Positions 25,838 through 34,825 of a stretch of DNA of 64,000 bases are shown here, one piece after another; position 1 is the stretch's first letter, and each line of letters opens with the position of its first letter. The position numbers and the translations under genes are program-made. A model generated the notes under the pieces. The model was given only the letters and a program-made list of their open reading frames with translations. It was not told the DNA's origin and ran no database searches. The DNA is taken from contig CAZYCA010000042.1 of NCBI GenBank assembly GCA_964645405.1, forward strand, positions 186,001-250,000. The letters are read 5' to 3'. This stretch comes from JAMWDF01 sp964645405 (lineage in GTDB: Bacteria > Ratteibacteria > UBA8468 > B48-G9 > DSTR01).

Positions 25838-26854
25838 TCATAGTCTCCGGTTTACTGCTCTGCTTACTTCCTTCAGCATTTTCACCAGAGAGCGAAAGTC
25901 TGGAAAAGTCAGGGCTTGCTGTCCATCGCAGACTGCTTTTGTGGGGTCAGGATGGACTTCCACCATCAAGCCATCAGCTCCTGCAGCTGAGGCTGCCAGA
26001 GAAAGTGGAATAACATAATTCCGATGACCTGCTGCATGGGAAGGGTCAACAATAAGAGGAAGGTGAGAATATTCCTTGATTACTGGAACACAGGAAATAT
26101 CCAGAGTATAGCGGGTGGCTGTTTCAAAGGTTCTGATACCCCGTTCACAGAGTAAGACCTGCCGGCACCCTTCAGAAAGAATGTACTCGGCAGACATGAG
26201 AAATTCCTGAATAGTCATGGCTGGTCCCCTTTTCAGCAATACTGGCTTACCAAACTGACCAACCCTTTTCAGCAGGGTAAAGTTCTGACAGTTGCGAGCA
26301 CCTATTTGTAAAACATCAGCGTAGGCACCGACCAAGCTAACATCTTCCGGGTTCAGCACTTCTGTAACAAAAGGGAGTCCTGTCTCCTGTCGGGCTTTCG
26401 CCAGAAGTTTCAACCCCTTTTCTTCCAGCCCCTGAAAAGAATATGGTGAAGTCCTCGGTTTGAAAGCACCTCCCCTTAACATCCTGGCTCCAGTTCTGGC
26501 TACTTCCAGGGCGGTTTCCAGCAGCTGCTTTTCATTTTCTACCGCACAGGGTCCGGCAATGAGACCGAAATAATGTCCACCAAACTTAGCCTTTCCTACC
26601 GTAAGGACTGAGGAATCAGGGCAAAATTCCCTGCTTGCCAGTTTAAACGGCTGTAATATAGGCACCAGGTGTTCCACGCAGGGCAACCCGGCAAGTGACT
26701 GGAGAACATGTTTTTCCCTGTCATCACCTATGGCACCAATCACAGTCCGTTTAACACCAAAAATCGGGTGGGCTTTGAAACCAAGATGTTCAATTCTTCT
26801 GATAATTGCGTTGACCTGTCTTTTACTGGAGCCCGGTTTCAATACCACAATCAT
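25838..26854 (-). CDS. aroF: 3-deoxy-7-phosphoheptulonate (DAHP) synthase, ACT-like N-terminus
   Basis: A 338-residue enzyme catalysing the first step of aromatic amino-acid biosynthesis (phosphoenolpyruvate plus erythrose 4-phosphate). Residues 1-75 form the ferredoxin-like regulatory domain found in Thermotoga-type DAHP synthases (MIVVLKPGSSKRQVNAIIRR). The barrel contains the metal-binding Cys103 in AGPCAVEN, KPRTSPYSFQG, the His in DPSHAAGHR and EVHPDP near the end. GAGGAGG precedes the ATG inside the upstream MFS gene, which it overlaps by 32 bases. The two genes are therefore transcribed together, although no functional link is obvious. Confidence 0.95.
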   Translation of the reverse strand: MIVVLKPGSSKRQVNAIIRRIEHLGFKAHPIFGVKRTVIGAIGDDREKHVLQSLAGLPCVEHLVPILQPFKLASREFCPDSSVLTVGKAKFGGHYFGLIAGPCAVENEKQLLETALEVARTGARMLRGGAFKPRTSPYSFQGLEEKGLKLLAKARQETGLPFVTEVLNPEDVSLVGAYADVLQIGARNCQNFTLLKRVGQFGKPVLLKRGPAMTIQEFLMSAEYILSEGCRQVLLCERGIRTFETATRYTLDISCVPVIKEYSHLPLIVDPSHAAGHRNYVIPLSLAASAAGADGLMVEVHPDPTKAVCDGQQALTFPDFRSLVKMLKEVSRAVNRRL

Positions 26855-27998
26855 TTTTGCCTCCTCTTCTCCTCAGCCAGAACCAGACTTGAAGCAGACC
26901 GGCCATCATTATTATAATGGCACAGACCTGAAAAAATTCATATAATCCTTTTTTTAAAGCCACACCCAGAATGAAAGGACCCACGATACTACTGGTGCCC
27001 ACAATGGCCTCGTTGGTACTGATATGACGAGTCCGCAGAGGACTTTTCAAGGAGTAAAGAACCCCGTAGTAAAAGCCATAACCTGAGTATAACCCCAGAA
27101 GAACAATAAAGGCAACAAATCCGGTTATATTGCTGGTGATAAGAAACGAAAGACATCCGAAAAATCCCACAAGACCTGCCAGCGGGTGGTGCCAGAAACG
27201 GTATTGCCAGCGGCTGCGACGGTAAAGCAGAAAGCCAGCCACTGATTGAAGAAGGAAAAAGAGAAAGAGATAAAAACCCGTGACCCGGGAGTCCATCTGC
27301 AGCCGGTGGATAACAATCTCCGGAAGAAGATAACGAAAGGCTGTACCGACAACTGCCACAGAAGCCAGCCCCATCCAGCCAATAACTACAAAAGGTCCAT
27401 TCCGGCCTTCTGACCTTTCTTCCTTCTGGCTATCTGCCAGCTTCTGACCTTTACCTGTCTTTTGAACCAGAGATAAACCTCCTATAATGAACAAAGGCCC
27501 GATGATTACCGGTGAGAGAGCCACTGCTTCTGTCTGAGAGATGAGCATACCTTCCATTACAGCACCAAAAGCCAGTCCCAGACTCCAGGAAAAGTTATAA
27601 GCCGCCACTGCCTTTTCCGGTGGCAACAAAGCAAGTTTTGCCATGGATAATTGAAAACCTACAAAGAAAAAAGCACACCAGAAGCCTGCCCACCAGGAAA
27701 GGAATATCAAAAGAGCAACAGATTTAACTAAAGCCGTAGCCACACCCACCAGTACAGTAAACACACAGCTGGTGACAATAAAAGAAAAGGCTCTTGTTTC
27801 CCGTGCCATTCTGGTAAGAACCAGACTGGTCAAACTGTAACCGATACCCCAGACAGTCCCTATCATTCCCAGAAGTACCGGACCTGCTCCCAGGGAGAGA
27901 GCTTTCATAGTGGTAAAAAAACCAAGACCAACTACTGATACGTCCATCATCGCGGGAAAAAAATAAACCCAGTAGCGGCAGGACGTGTTTTTGTTCAT
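26823..27998 (-). CDS. MFS transporter
   Basis: A 391-residue integral membrane protein with about eleven to twelve hydrophobic helices in two halves around a polar central loop (TGKGQKLADSQKEERSEGR), the layout of the major facilitator superfamily. GTVWGIGYSLTSLVLTRMARE resembles the conserved loop between helices 2 and 3. The substrate cannot be told from sequence. It is divergent from the ACT-domain gene and has its own promoter (28028-28056). The end overlaps the DAHP synthase gene, so substrates linked to aromatic metabolism are possible but unproven. Confidence 0.85.
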   Translation of the reverse strand: MNKNTSCRYWVYFFPAMMDVSVVGLGFFTTMKALSLGAGPVLLGMIGTVWGIGYSLTSLVLTRMARETRAFSFIVTSCVFTVLVGVATALVKSVALLIFLSWWAGFWCAFFFVGFQLSMAKLALLPPEKAVAAYNFSWSLGLAFGAVMEGMLISQTEAVALSPVIIGPLFIIGGLSLVQKTGKGQKLADSQKEERSEGRNGPFVVIGWMGLASVAVVGTAFRYLLPEIVIHRLQMDSRVTGFYLFLFFLLQSVAGFLLYRRSRWQYRFWHHPLAGLVGFFGCLSFLITSNITGFVAFIVLLGLYSGYGFYYGVLYSLKSPLRTRHISTNEAIVGTSSIVGPFILGVALKKGLYEFFQVCAIIIMMAGLLQVWFWLRRRGGKNDCGIETGLQ

Positions 27999-28027
27999 TG
28001 CCTTTCGACCCCTGTGGCGAAAAATGA

Positions 28028-28056
28028 AAGATACTCCTTAAAAAAGATGCTGTCAA
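28028..28056 (-). promoter_or_regulatory. promoter of the MFS/aroF pair
   Basis: The reverse strand has TTGACA (28051-28056), a 17-base spacer and TATCTT (28028-28033), about 30 bases before the MFS start codon. It is back-to-back with the promoter of the ACT-domain gene. Confidence 0.7.
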
Positions 28057-28067
28057 CCCGGAACAAA

Positions 28068-28096
28068 TTGACAGAGCACCAGTAGTTGTATATCAT
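28068..28096 (+). promoter_or_regulatory. promoter of the ACT-PFL pair
   Basis: TTGACA (28068-28073), a 17-base spacer and TATCAT (28091-28096) lie about 55 bases before the ACT-domain gene. The two divergent -35 boxes are only 11 bases apart, so a regulator bound between them could affect both. Confidence 0.7.
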
Positions 28097-28149
28097 AAAA
28101 AAAACCGGTAGCACTTTAACCATTTTGATTTTAAGCACCTTCAGGAAAG

Positions 28150-28431
28150 GTGATGGAAAAAGAACTTCTTTTTATCAGTGTAATCGGCCAGGACCGCGTA
28201 GGTATTGTTGCCAGAATTGCCACGGTATTGTATCGGGCAGGAATTAATATTGAAGACATCAGCCAGAAAATTATGGACAATTATTTTGTTATGGTGATGC
28301 TGGTGGACATAAAAAAGGCTAACTGCAGCCTGGAAAAAATCAATACCAGACTTCAGAACCTTGCCAGAAAGTTGAATTTATCCATTCAGATTCAGCATGA
28401 AAACATTTTCAAAATGATGCACCGCATCTAA
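28150..28431 (+). CDS. ACT domain protein (UPF0237 type)
   Basis: 93 residues that form one ACT domain (LFISVIGQDRVGIVARIATVLYRAGINIEDI), the fold that binds amino acids or other small ligands as a regulatory module. This short stand-alone type regularly pairs with the PFL-like UPF0210 protein, and that gene starts 19 bases downstream here. The partner arrangement suggests a ligand-sensing subunit. AGGAAAGGTG precedes the ATG. No ligand can be assigned. Confidence 0.9.
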   Translation: MMEKELLFISVIGQDRVGIVARIATVLYRAGINIEDISQKIMDNYFVMVMLVDIKKANCSLEKINTRLQNLARKLNLSIQIQHENIFKMMHRI

Positions 28432-28450
28432 AAACCAGTTCTTCTCTCTT

Positions 28451-29809
28451 ATGAGTATTACGGTAGAAGAAGTTTATGAGACAGCGCGGATGATTCTCTA
28501 CCAGAATCTTGACATCCGCACCACGACGGTGGGAATCAATCTAAAAGACCTTGTTTCCACCAATTTTTCTCTTTTTACCAGAAAGGTGAGAAAAAGAATT
28601 GTCACCATGGGCCGCAGACTTCTTTCCGAAACTGCCAGACTGGAAACCAGGTATGGTATTCCTATTGTTAACAAAAGAATAGCAGTAACTCCTGTCAGTT
28701 TACTTATGGAATCCCACGCGACCAGAGAAAAATATCTGCAGATGGCGTATACCCTTGACCTCGCCGCCCGGGAAGCCGGGATTGACTTTCTGGGAGGTTT
28801 TGGTGCCCTGGTGCAAAAAGGAATGACAAACTCTGAACGGCTGCTTATTTCCTGCTTACCTGAGGTACTGGCAAAAACCAGAAGAATCTGCGCTTTTCTC
28901 AATGTGGGTTCTACTTCCTCTGGAATGAACGTGGATGCCATCAATCTCATCGGACCACTCCTTTTAAAAACAGCCAGAAAAACAAAAAATGGTATCGGTT
29001 GCGCCAGATTTGCTGTTTATGTCAATGCTCCTGAAGATAACCCCTTTATGGCTGGTGCCTTTCACGGACTCGGTGAACCTGACTTCAGTTTGAACATAGG
29101 AATTAGTGGTCCAGGGGTTGTCAGAAGTGTGGTAGAAAAAAATCCTGATGCTGATTTGACACAGCTGGCAGAAATAGTGAAAAGGACTGTTTTTAAGATA
29201 ACAAGGGCCGGTGAACTGATAGGTCGTGAATTAGCCAGAAATCTCGGTATTACCTTCGGAATAGTTGATTTATCCCTGGCTTCCACTACAGCAGCCGGTG
29301 ATTCCGTGGCCGGGATCCTGGAAGCCTTTGGCCTGGAATCAGCAGGAGCGCACGGCACAACTGCAGCTCTGGCTCTCCTGATAGACGCTGTCAAGAAGGG
29401 GGGAGCGATGGCCAGCAGTAACATCGGGGGCCTAAGCGGTACCTTTATCCCGGTTAGCGAGGATTCAGGAATGGCTAAAGCTGTTGCCGGTGGTGCTTTA
29501 AACCTGGACAAGCTGGAAGCTCTTACCGCTGTTTGCTCTGTTGGTCTGGATATGGTACCTATCCCTGGAGATACTCCTGCGGAAATAATCAACGCCATTA
29601 TCGCAGATGAGCTGGCTATCGGTATTATGAATGATAAGACAACAGCCGTTAGACTTATACCGGTTCCCGGTGCCAGAGAAGGAGAAACTGTTGATTTTGG
29701 TGGACTGTTCGGGAATGCTCCTGTGATGGCTGTGCGGCATCTTTCACCGCGTAAATTTTTGCGTCGTGGTGGTCGTTTTCCGGCACCTTTACGCAGTTTA
29801 AAAAACTGA
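28451..29809 (+). CDS. PFL family protein (UPF0210/DUF711)
   Basis: A 452-residue protein of the UPF0210 family, remotely related to glycyl radical enzymes but without a known reaction. The family opening (VEEVYETARMILYQNLDIRT), the ITPVS-like segment (KRIAVTPVSLLME), and the C-terminal GTFIPVSEDSGMAKAV and GDTPAEIINAIIADELAIGI are all present. The length matches the family. Its operon partner is the ACT-domain protein just upstream. The function is unknown, and gene fusion and pairing in other genomes only imply regulation by a small molecule. Confidence 0.92.
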   Translation: MSITVEEVYETARMILYQNLDIRTTTVGINLKDLVSTNFSLFTRKVRKRIVTMGRRLLSETARLETRYGIPIVNKRIAVTPVSLLMESHATREKYLQMAYTLDLAAREAGIDFLGGFGALVQKGMTNSERLLISCLPEVLAKTRRICAFLNVGSTSSGMNVDAINLIGPLLLKTARKTKNGIGCARFAVYVNAPEDNPFMAGAFHGLGEPDFSLNIGISGPGVVRSVVEKNPDADLTQLAEIVKRTVFKITRAGELIGRELARNLGITFGIVDLSLASTTAAGDSVAGILEAFGLESAGAHGTTAALALLIDAVKKGGAMASSNIGGLSGTFIPVSEDSGMAKAVAGGALNLDKLEALTAVCSVGLDMVPIPGDTPAEIINAIIADELAIGIMNDKTTAVRLIPVPGAREGETVDFGGLFGNAPVMAVRHLSPRKFLRRGGRFPAPLRSLKN

Positions 29810-29815
29810 AATCCT

Positions 29816-30157
29816 GTGCCCGAAAATTATCTTCTGGTAATTACGACAGTAGCAAGTTTTAGCCAGGCAAGAAAGGTGGCTGATACTCTGGTAAAGGAAT
29901 GCCTGGCAGGTTGTGTTCAGATTACTGGACCCATTACAAGTTTTTATCGCTGGACAGGAAAAGTTCAGCGCAGCCGGGAATGGTTGTGCTTTATTAAAAC
30001 CAGCAGAAAAATTTATCCCCGGTTAGAGAAAAGACTGAAGCAAATCCATTCTTATCAGGTACCGGAAATTATTGCCTTTTCTATAAAGACTGGAGACAGA
30101 AATTATCTTTCCTGGCTCTCTTCCTGTTTATCTACCACCAAAAGGAGGAAAAAGTGA
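29816..30157 (+). CDS. cutA: CutA-family divalent cation tolerance protein
   Basis: 113 residues with the trimeric ferredoxin-like CutA fold: KECLAGCVQITGPITS near the middle, SFYRWTGKVQRSREWL, and the ending IHSYQVPEIIAFSI. CutA has been linked to copper and other metal tolerance, but its biochemical role is not settled. Translation begins at GTG (29816). The last four bases overlap the GTG of the DUF169 gene. It heads a run of metal- and redox-related genes reaching to ccdA at 35524. Confidence 0.9.
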   Translation: MPENYLLVITTVASFSQARKVADTLVKECLAGCVQITGPITSFYRWTGKVQRSREWLCFIKTSRKIYPRLEKRLKQIHSYQVPEIIAFSIKTGDRNYLSWLSSCLSTTKRRKK

Positions 30158-30915
30158 AACTGGAACAATGGCACCAGTGGAGTAGAAGTCTGGCAGAAAT
30201 TCTGGGAATGGAAACAAAACCAGTAGCCGTTTCCTGTTTGCAAAAACCCTGCCCCTCATCTGAACCGCGGCATCGCTTCTGCCGTGTTATTCTGGAAGTA
30301 GCAAAAGGGAAAAAGGCACACCTTGCTGCCTCTAATAATGCGTGCTTTGGTGCCGCCTGGCATCTTGGTTTCATCCGTCTGGAAGAACCGAAAACAGCTC
30401 ATCTCATTAAGAAGTTTGTTGTGGAAGGAGAAAAACTTTTTTCCAGTTATCAAGCACTGGAAAATTTAATTGCGCAGATGGGCGAGGTCCCGGATAACAA
30501 AGATTCCTGTTTTTACCTTTATCCCTTAGAGGAAGTGGATTTTGAACCTCAGCTTATTATTTTTGTGGTGAATCCGGAGGTTGCCTGCCGTCTGCTCACC
30601 CTAACTATTTTTCCTGATGGCCAGATGCCACAGATAAAAATCGGTGGTCCAACATGTCGGATGGCAGTCACCTATCCTTTGATTAGCCAGCAGATTAATA
30701 TCTCTTTTTATGATTACACTGCAAGGAAAATGTCCGGGATAGAAAGCGATAAACTCCTGATTTCTATTCCCGCAGAACGACTGCCTTTCTTGATGGACAG
30801 CATCCATCGTTGTTCAGCAGGAACTGCCAGGGTGAAATTTCCACCTGAATTTCGTAAGTTTCTTCAAAAAAGACTTGCTGGCTGCACCAGCAGCAGCACC
30901 AGGGGAACAGAATGA
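30154..30915 (+). CDS. DUF169 family protein
   Basis: A 253-residue protein of the DUF169 (COG2043) family. Segments include VSCLQKPCPSSEPRHRFCRV at the N-terminus (with three Cys), LAASNNACFGAAWHLGF with a further Cys, and RLPFLMDSIHRC near the end. The function is unknown; members are common in archaea and anaerobic bacteria. Its stop and start overlap both flanking genes (GTGA and ATGA), so it is translated with cutA and the downstream membrane protein. AAAAGGAGG precedes the GTG. Confidence 0.85.
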   Translation: MKLEQWHQWSRSLAEILGMETKPVAVSCLQKPCPSSEPRHRFCRVILEVAKGKKAHLAASNNACFGAAWHLGFIRLEEPKTAHLIKKFVVEGEKLFSSYQALENLIAQMGEVPDNKDSCFYLYPLEEVDFEPQLIIFVVNPEVACRLLTLTIFPDGQMPQIKIGGPTCRMAVTYPLISQQINISFYDYTARKMSGIESDKLLISIPAERLPFLMDSIHRCSAGTARVKFPPEFRKFLQKRLAGCTSSSTRGTE

Positions 30916-31652
30916 AAAAAATTCCCTGGGAAGTCGGGCTGGGTATTGTCCTTGTCCTGACTTCTTTTGTCCTTCATCTTCTTCATTATTTTATTTTTCG
31001 TGACTGGCACCATGTTTTTATTTATCTTCTCGGTGATATCGCCTTCTTGCCCGTAGAAGTACTTTTCGTGGTTTTGATTATAGAAAGATTGTTATCCAGG
31101 AGGGAGAAGTCGCTCCAGATGGAAAAACTGAACATGGTCATTAATTCTTTTTTCAGCCAGACAGGTTCGCGCCTTCTGAAAATGCTGGTGGCTTTTGATA
31201 CCGGTCTGGCTCAGAGGCAGACACAGCTCAACGTTCAAAGTGCCTGGACCATGAAGGATTTTCGGCAGGCATTATATTATGTGCAGAAAACCACTTTTGT
31301 CCTGGATAGTCACCGGGCAGATATAGAAAAACTCCATTGCTTTCTACAAAAGGAAAAAGATTTTCTCGTCCGCCTTCTGGAAAATCCTGTTCTCCTGGAA
31401 CATCAAGACTTCACCGAAATGCTCTGGGCGGTTTTTCACCTGGAAGATGAACTGGACTGGAGGGATTCTTTAAAAGACCTGCCTGAGGCTGACTACAGCC
31501 ATCTCTCAGGGGACCTGGAACGCGCTTACAAACTGATGGTTCGGGAATGGCTTTGCTTCTTACAAAATCTTCAGAAAAGCTACCCGTTTCTTTTTTCGCT
31601 GGCTGTAAGAACCAATCCATTTAATCCAGAAGCTACCGCTGTGATAAAATGA
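30912..31652 (+). CDS. membrane-anchored protein of unknown function
   Basis: 246 residues. Two hydrophobic helices lie at the N-terminus (about 6-27 and 33-62, with HLLHYFIFRDWHHVFIYLLG between them), followed by a long helical cytoplasmic part rich in Leu, Glu and Lys. The His/Trp/Phe pattern at the membrane suggests a recurrent bacterial and archaeal family of unknown function. The overlap with DUF169 (4 bases) points to a joint role. It is not followed by an obvious terminator. Confidence 0.68.
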   Translation: MKKIPWEVGLGIVLVLTSFVLHLLHYFIFRDWHHVFIYLLGDIAFLPVEVLFVVLIIERLLSRREKSLQMEKLNMVINSFFSQTGSRLLKMLVAFDTGLAQRQTQLNVQSAWTMKDFRQALYYVQKTTFVLDSHRADIEKLHCFLQKEKDFLVRLLENPVLLEHQDFTEMLWAVFHLEDELDWRDSLKDLPEADYSHLSGDLERAYKLMVREWLCFLQNLQKSYPFLFSLAVRTNPFNPEATAVIK

Positions 31653-31695
31653 GCTGAAAAAAAAGTAGCACTGGAAAAAATTTAGAAATAATTTT

Positions 31696-32934
31696 ATGAA
31701 CTGGCTTACACAGTTAGTACTTGCTTTCTGGCAAATAACCAGGGAAATGTCCCCCTATCTTCTTCTGGGTTTCCTGCTGGCCGGACTTATGCATGCATTT
31801 ATTCCTGCTGCTTTCACTGAACAGCTACGTCGTCCAGGACCATCAGCAGTATGGAAAGCGGTTATTCTGGGAGTCCCCCTTCCTGTTTGTTCTTGTGGGG
31901 TAATTCCTCTGGCTGCCCATATGAAAAAGACAAAAATTCACAACAGTGTAATTCTTTCCTTTCTGATTTCTACCCCCACCACCGGAGTTGATTCCATTTT
32001 AGCCACTTATGCTTTGCTGGGACCACTTTTTGCTCTCATCAGACCCTTTGCTGCTCTGATAGCAGGCCTTTTTGCCGGTCTTGTCTATCTTAAAATATCA
32101 AAGAATAATCCACCGCCTGTCACTTTCGCTCAGCCAGTAGAAATGCCAGCGGCTAATAAGTCTTTTCTCCAGCGGCTGATGATAGCTTCCCGTTACGGCT
32201 TTTCAGAACTGGTCTCTGATGTTGGTCGCTGGGTTTTAACCGGCCTTTTACTTGGCGCTCTCATTACCACTATCATTCCCGAAAGGTTTGTTTCCATATC
32301 CCTGGGGAGACCCTGGCTGGCTTACCCTTTTATGCTGTTGCTTGGTGTACCCATGTACGTATGCGCTACTGGTTCTATCCCTGTGGCAGCCAGTCTAATC
32401 TGGAGAGGAATGCTACCAGGAGCTGCCATGGTTTTCCTTTTTGTCGGACCAGCCACCAACCTGGTTACCCTTTTCTTTGTCACCCGAAGCCTGGGGAAAA
32501 TAGCCCTCTGGATTTATCTTGGAAGTATCATTACAGTCGGTACTGTCGCCGGGCTGTTTATTGATACCCTTTACTTACGTTTTGGACCTGGTTCTTCCCT
32601 GTTTTCTCACGGCATTCATCACCTGCCAGCCAGCTGGCAAACGATTGGCAGTATCGTACTTCTGGGTCTCATTTTTGCTTCCTGGTTGCGGCAGAAAACA
32701 GAAGAGAAAGAAGAAGGACTGGTTTTTTCTGTTCCGGAGATTACCTGCCAGCATTGTGCCAGAAATATCCGTCAGGCTTTGCTTTCTGTGGAAGGAATCA
32801 ATAGCATCAGGATTAATCTCAAAAACAAAACCGTTTCTTTGCAGGGCGATTTTGCTGAAGAAAATGTGATTAAGGTTCTGGCAGAGGCTGGTTATAAAGC
32901 AGAAAGAATAAAACCAGGCGTTTGGGGAAAATAA
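31696..32934 (+). CDS. COG0701-type permease with C-terminal heavy-metal (HMA) domain
   Basis: A 412-residue fusion. Residues 1-335 form an eight- to ten-helix permease of the COG0701 (ArsP/YraQ) group, with the CSCG motif in PLPVCSCGVIPLAAH and TPTTGVDS. The last about 65 residues are an HMA-type ferredoxin-like metal-binding domain (VPEITCQHCARNIRQAL, with the CxxC metal site). Permeases of this group move or exclude metalloid or metal compounds. The attached HMA domain suggests a copper- or mercury-type ligand, but that is inference. A related permease without the HMA domain lies at 58261-59250. Confidence 0.88.
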   Translation: MNWLTQLVLAFWQITREMSPYLLLGFLLAGLMHAFIPAAFTEQLRRPGPSAVWKAVILGVPLPVCSCGVIPLAAHMKKTKIHNSVILSFLISTPTTGVDSILATYALLGPLFALIRPFAALIAGLFAGLVYLKISKNNPPPVTFAQPVEMPAANKSFLQRLMIASRYGFSELVSDVGRWVLTGLLLGALITTIIPERFVSISLGRPWLAYPFMLLLGVPMYVCATGSIPVAASLIWRGMLPGAAMVFLFVGPATNLVTLFFVTRSLGKIALWIYLGSIITVGTVAGLFIDTLYLRFGPGSSLFSHGIHHLPASWQTIGSIVLLGLIFASWLRQKTEEKEEGLVFSVPEITCQHCARNIRQALLSVEGINSIRINLKNKTVSLQGDFAEENVIKVLAEAGYKAERIKPGVWGK

Positions 32935-32949
32935 TAACAGGAGAAAAAA

Positions 32950-33426
32950 ATGGTGGAAAAAGTAAGGTATAGTGCCAGTGAAGTTTTCCAGTTTGCCATC
33001 CGGATTGAGGAAAATGGAGCCTTGCTCTACCGCAGGCTGGCAGAGAAAACTGAAGATTCCAGATGGAAGGAGATTTTTACTTACCTCGCAGACCAGGAAG
33101 ACCAGCATCGCACGACATTTGAGAAACTGCTGGCTTCTCTGGAAAATTACCAGCCTCAGGAAATTTATCCTGATGAATATTTTCTTTACTTGCGAAGCTT
33201 TGCTGATAATATCATCTTTACTTCCCAGACCGAGAAAGAACTCGCCGCAGGCTCCGGGATAACTGATATTATCGATTTTGCCATACGTCGGGAACTTGAT
33301 TCCATCATGTACTATCTGGAGACTAAACCACTGGTTCCTCCCGGCCAGCAGAACCAGGTGGAAAAGATTATTGAGGAGGAACGACGCCATTTCCTCCAGT
33401 TATCGGAACTGAGGAAAAAATATTAA
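32950..33426 (+). CDS. rubrerythrin/ferritin-like di-iron protein
   Basis: 158 residues predicted as a four-helix bundle. Likely iron ligands are spaced as in rubrerythrin-type proteins: RIEENGALLYRRL, QEDQHRTTFE (ExxH), a central RRELDSIMYYLE, and the terminal EEERRHFLQL (ExxH). No rubredoxin domain is attached. These proteins detoxify peroxide or store iron in anaerobes. AGGAG sits before the ATG. It is one of the redox genes in this island, between the HMA permease and a flavodoxin-like gene. Confidence 0.85.
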   Translation: MVEKVRYSASEVFQFAIRIEENGALLYRRLAEKTEDSRWKEIFTYLADQEDQHRTTFEKLLASLENYQPQEIYPDEYFLYLRSFADNIIFTSQTEKELAAGSGITDIIDFAIRRELDSIMYYLETKPLVPPGQQNQVEKIIEEERRHFLQLSELRKKY

Positions 33427-33468
33427 GATTGTTTTCCGCAGAAGAAAGGGTGGAACTAAGGAGACAGA

Positions 33469-34053
33469 ATGAAACTTCTTGCCATTTATGTAAGTCCGAG
33501 AATAAGAGGTAACAGCACAATTCTTATGGATAAATTCATTGAGGCAGCATCTACTGGAAAATTTACAATAGACAGATTGTACCTGAACCAGTTAAAAATT
33601 AAACCCTGTCAGGCCTGGTGTTTTCCTGAACCAGGATTCTGGTGCCGGTTCGATGACGGCATGACCATCGTGTATGAGAAGGTTCTTTCCGCTGAAGCTA
33701 TAGTTGTCAGTTCTCCCATCTACTTCGGAAGTTTGCCAGGTCAAATAAAAGTAATGATTGACAGATTCCAGTGCTACTGGCTGGTTAGAGAAAAAAAACA
33801 GATACCAGCTAAAGCAGAAAAGAGAAAACCAGCTTTTTTCCTTTGTGTGGAAGCTTCTCACCGCCAGGATTTTTTCCAGAATGCGAAAGCCATTATAAAG
33901 AATTTTCTCGCAACCACAGGCTTTACCTACACGGGAGAAGTTTTCTGCCCTGGAGTAGAAAAAGAAGGAGATATCAACAATCACCGGGATTATCTGCAGG
34001 CAGCCTATCAGGCAGGGATTAGACTGGTTAACTTTTTCTCAGTAAGCAAATGA
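33469..34053 (+). CDS. NAD(P)H-dependent FMN reductase / flavodoxin-like protein
   Basis: A 194-residue protein with the flavodoxin fold. YVSPRIRGNSTILMDKFIEA holds the phosphate-binding turn, and VVSSPIYFGSLPGQIKVMIDR is the typical flavin-stacking segment of NADPH-dependent FMN reductases. CQAWCFPEPGF contributes cysteines that could bind a metal or be redox active. Such proteins reduce flavin, iron or quinones. AAGGAG precedes the ATG. It sits 43 bases after the di-iron protein, so they may be co-expressed. Confidence 0.85.
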   Translation: MKLLAIYVSPRIRGNSTILMDKFIEAASTGKFTIDRLYLNQLKIKPCQAWCFPEPGFWCRFDDGMTIVYEKVLSAEAIVVSSPIYFGSLPGQIKVMIDRFQCYWLVREKKQIPAKAEKRKPAFFLCVEASHRQDFFQNAKAIIKNFLATTGFTYTGEVFCPGVEKEGDINNHRDYLQAAYQAGIRLVNFFSVSK

Positions 34054-34064
34054 GCCAGACAATT

Positions 34065-34793
34065 TCAGCTCTGCAGATATTGTAAGACTGCATTTCTTAC
34101 TTCCAGGAGAGACCGCCTGCCTGATTCCACCAGTTTGCATAAGAATTCAGAGTGTCTTGCCATTTTTTGTTTCTCTACCGGCAAATCTGCCACTACCATC
34201 CCCATCTTTAAAATTTCCTGGATTTTACCGTTTTCTGTTCTCAACCAGGCAGATTCCACTACTCTTTTACCATTTTCTTTCAATTTCAGGAATAGATGCA
34301 GCTCAACCGCTTCAAACAACACTTCGGGAACACCATTGAGTACACAAATCTGTTCCCTCGCTTGCTGTAAAGTATCAGCGTGAAGATTACTGACGAGAAG
34401 ATGATTAAAATTTTTCAGGGAGAAAAAAGTAATAAGTTTTTCCCCCCAGAGATATCCGTAATAGGGACCAGGTCCGATTTCCGGGCAAAGGAAACATACC
34501 GGTCTCCGATAAAGATGAGGGTTAAGTTTTGTTAAGGAATCAGTAGTAACAATAGGCATACCAGGAGGCAAAAAATTAGCCAGAGCTACCATCACTGAAG
34601 TTTTTCCAGCCCCACCCGGTCTGGCACCTACCAGAAAGGAACCACCACTGGAAATAACCTCCAGGCACAGACTGGCAAGATGAAGGTTCAATGTTCCTCT
34701 TTCTATTAAATCAACTACCGAAAGCATCCTTCCAGGCCGCTGCCGGCAGCTTTCCAGTTTCTGACAGTGTTTTAATACTTCTTCCCTTGACAT
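34065..34793 (-). CDS. P-loop ATPase resembling secretion/pilus motor ATPases
   Basis: A 242-residue protein. The P-loop GARPGGAGKTS (Walker A) is at about residues 56-66, and a later LLVSNLHADTLQQA resembles the His box of VirB11/PilT-type ATPases. The acidic box usually reading GEIRD is replaced by CFLCPEIGPGPYYG, so ATP hydrolysis may be altered. The domain lacks the N-terminal part of PilT, making it about half its length. Its role is unknown. It is divergent from ccdA, with only 32 bases between the start codons, and opposes the flavodoxin-like gene. Confidence 0.7.
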   Translation of the reverse strand: MSREEVLKHCQKLESCRQRPGRMLSVVDLIERGTLNLHLASLCLEVISSGGSFLVGARPGGAGKTSVMVALANFLPPGMPIVTTDSLTKLNPHLYRRPVCFLCPEIGPGPYYGYLWGEKLITFFSLKNFNHLLVSNLHADTLQQAREQICVLNGVPEVLFEAVELHLFLKLKENGKRVVESAWLRTENGKIQEILKMGMVVADLPVEKQKMARHSEFLCKLVESGRRSLLEVRNAVLQYLQS

Positions 34794-34825
34794 AACTCAG
34801 GTGAAAGGATAAAGTTTAATCGCCA

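Noticed and set aside
29062..29598. 178-codon antisense frame inside the PFL-family gene
   Set aside because: Low-complexity Ala/Ser/Pro/Arg composition typical of the reverse of a coding strand; no family motif.
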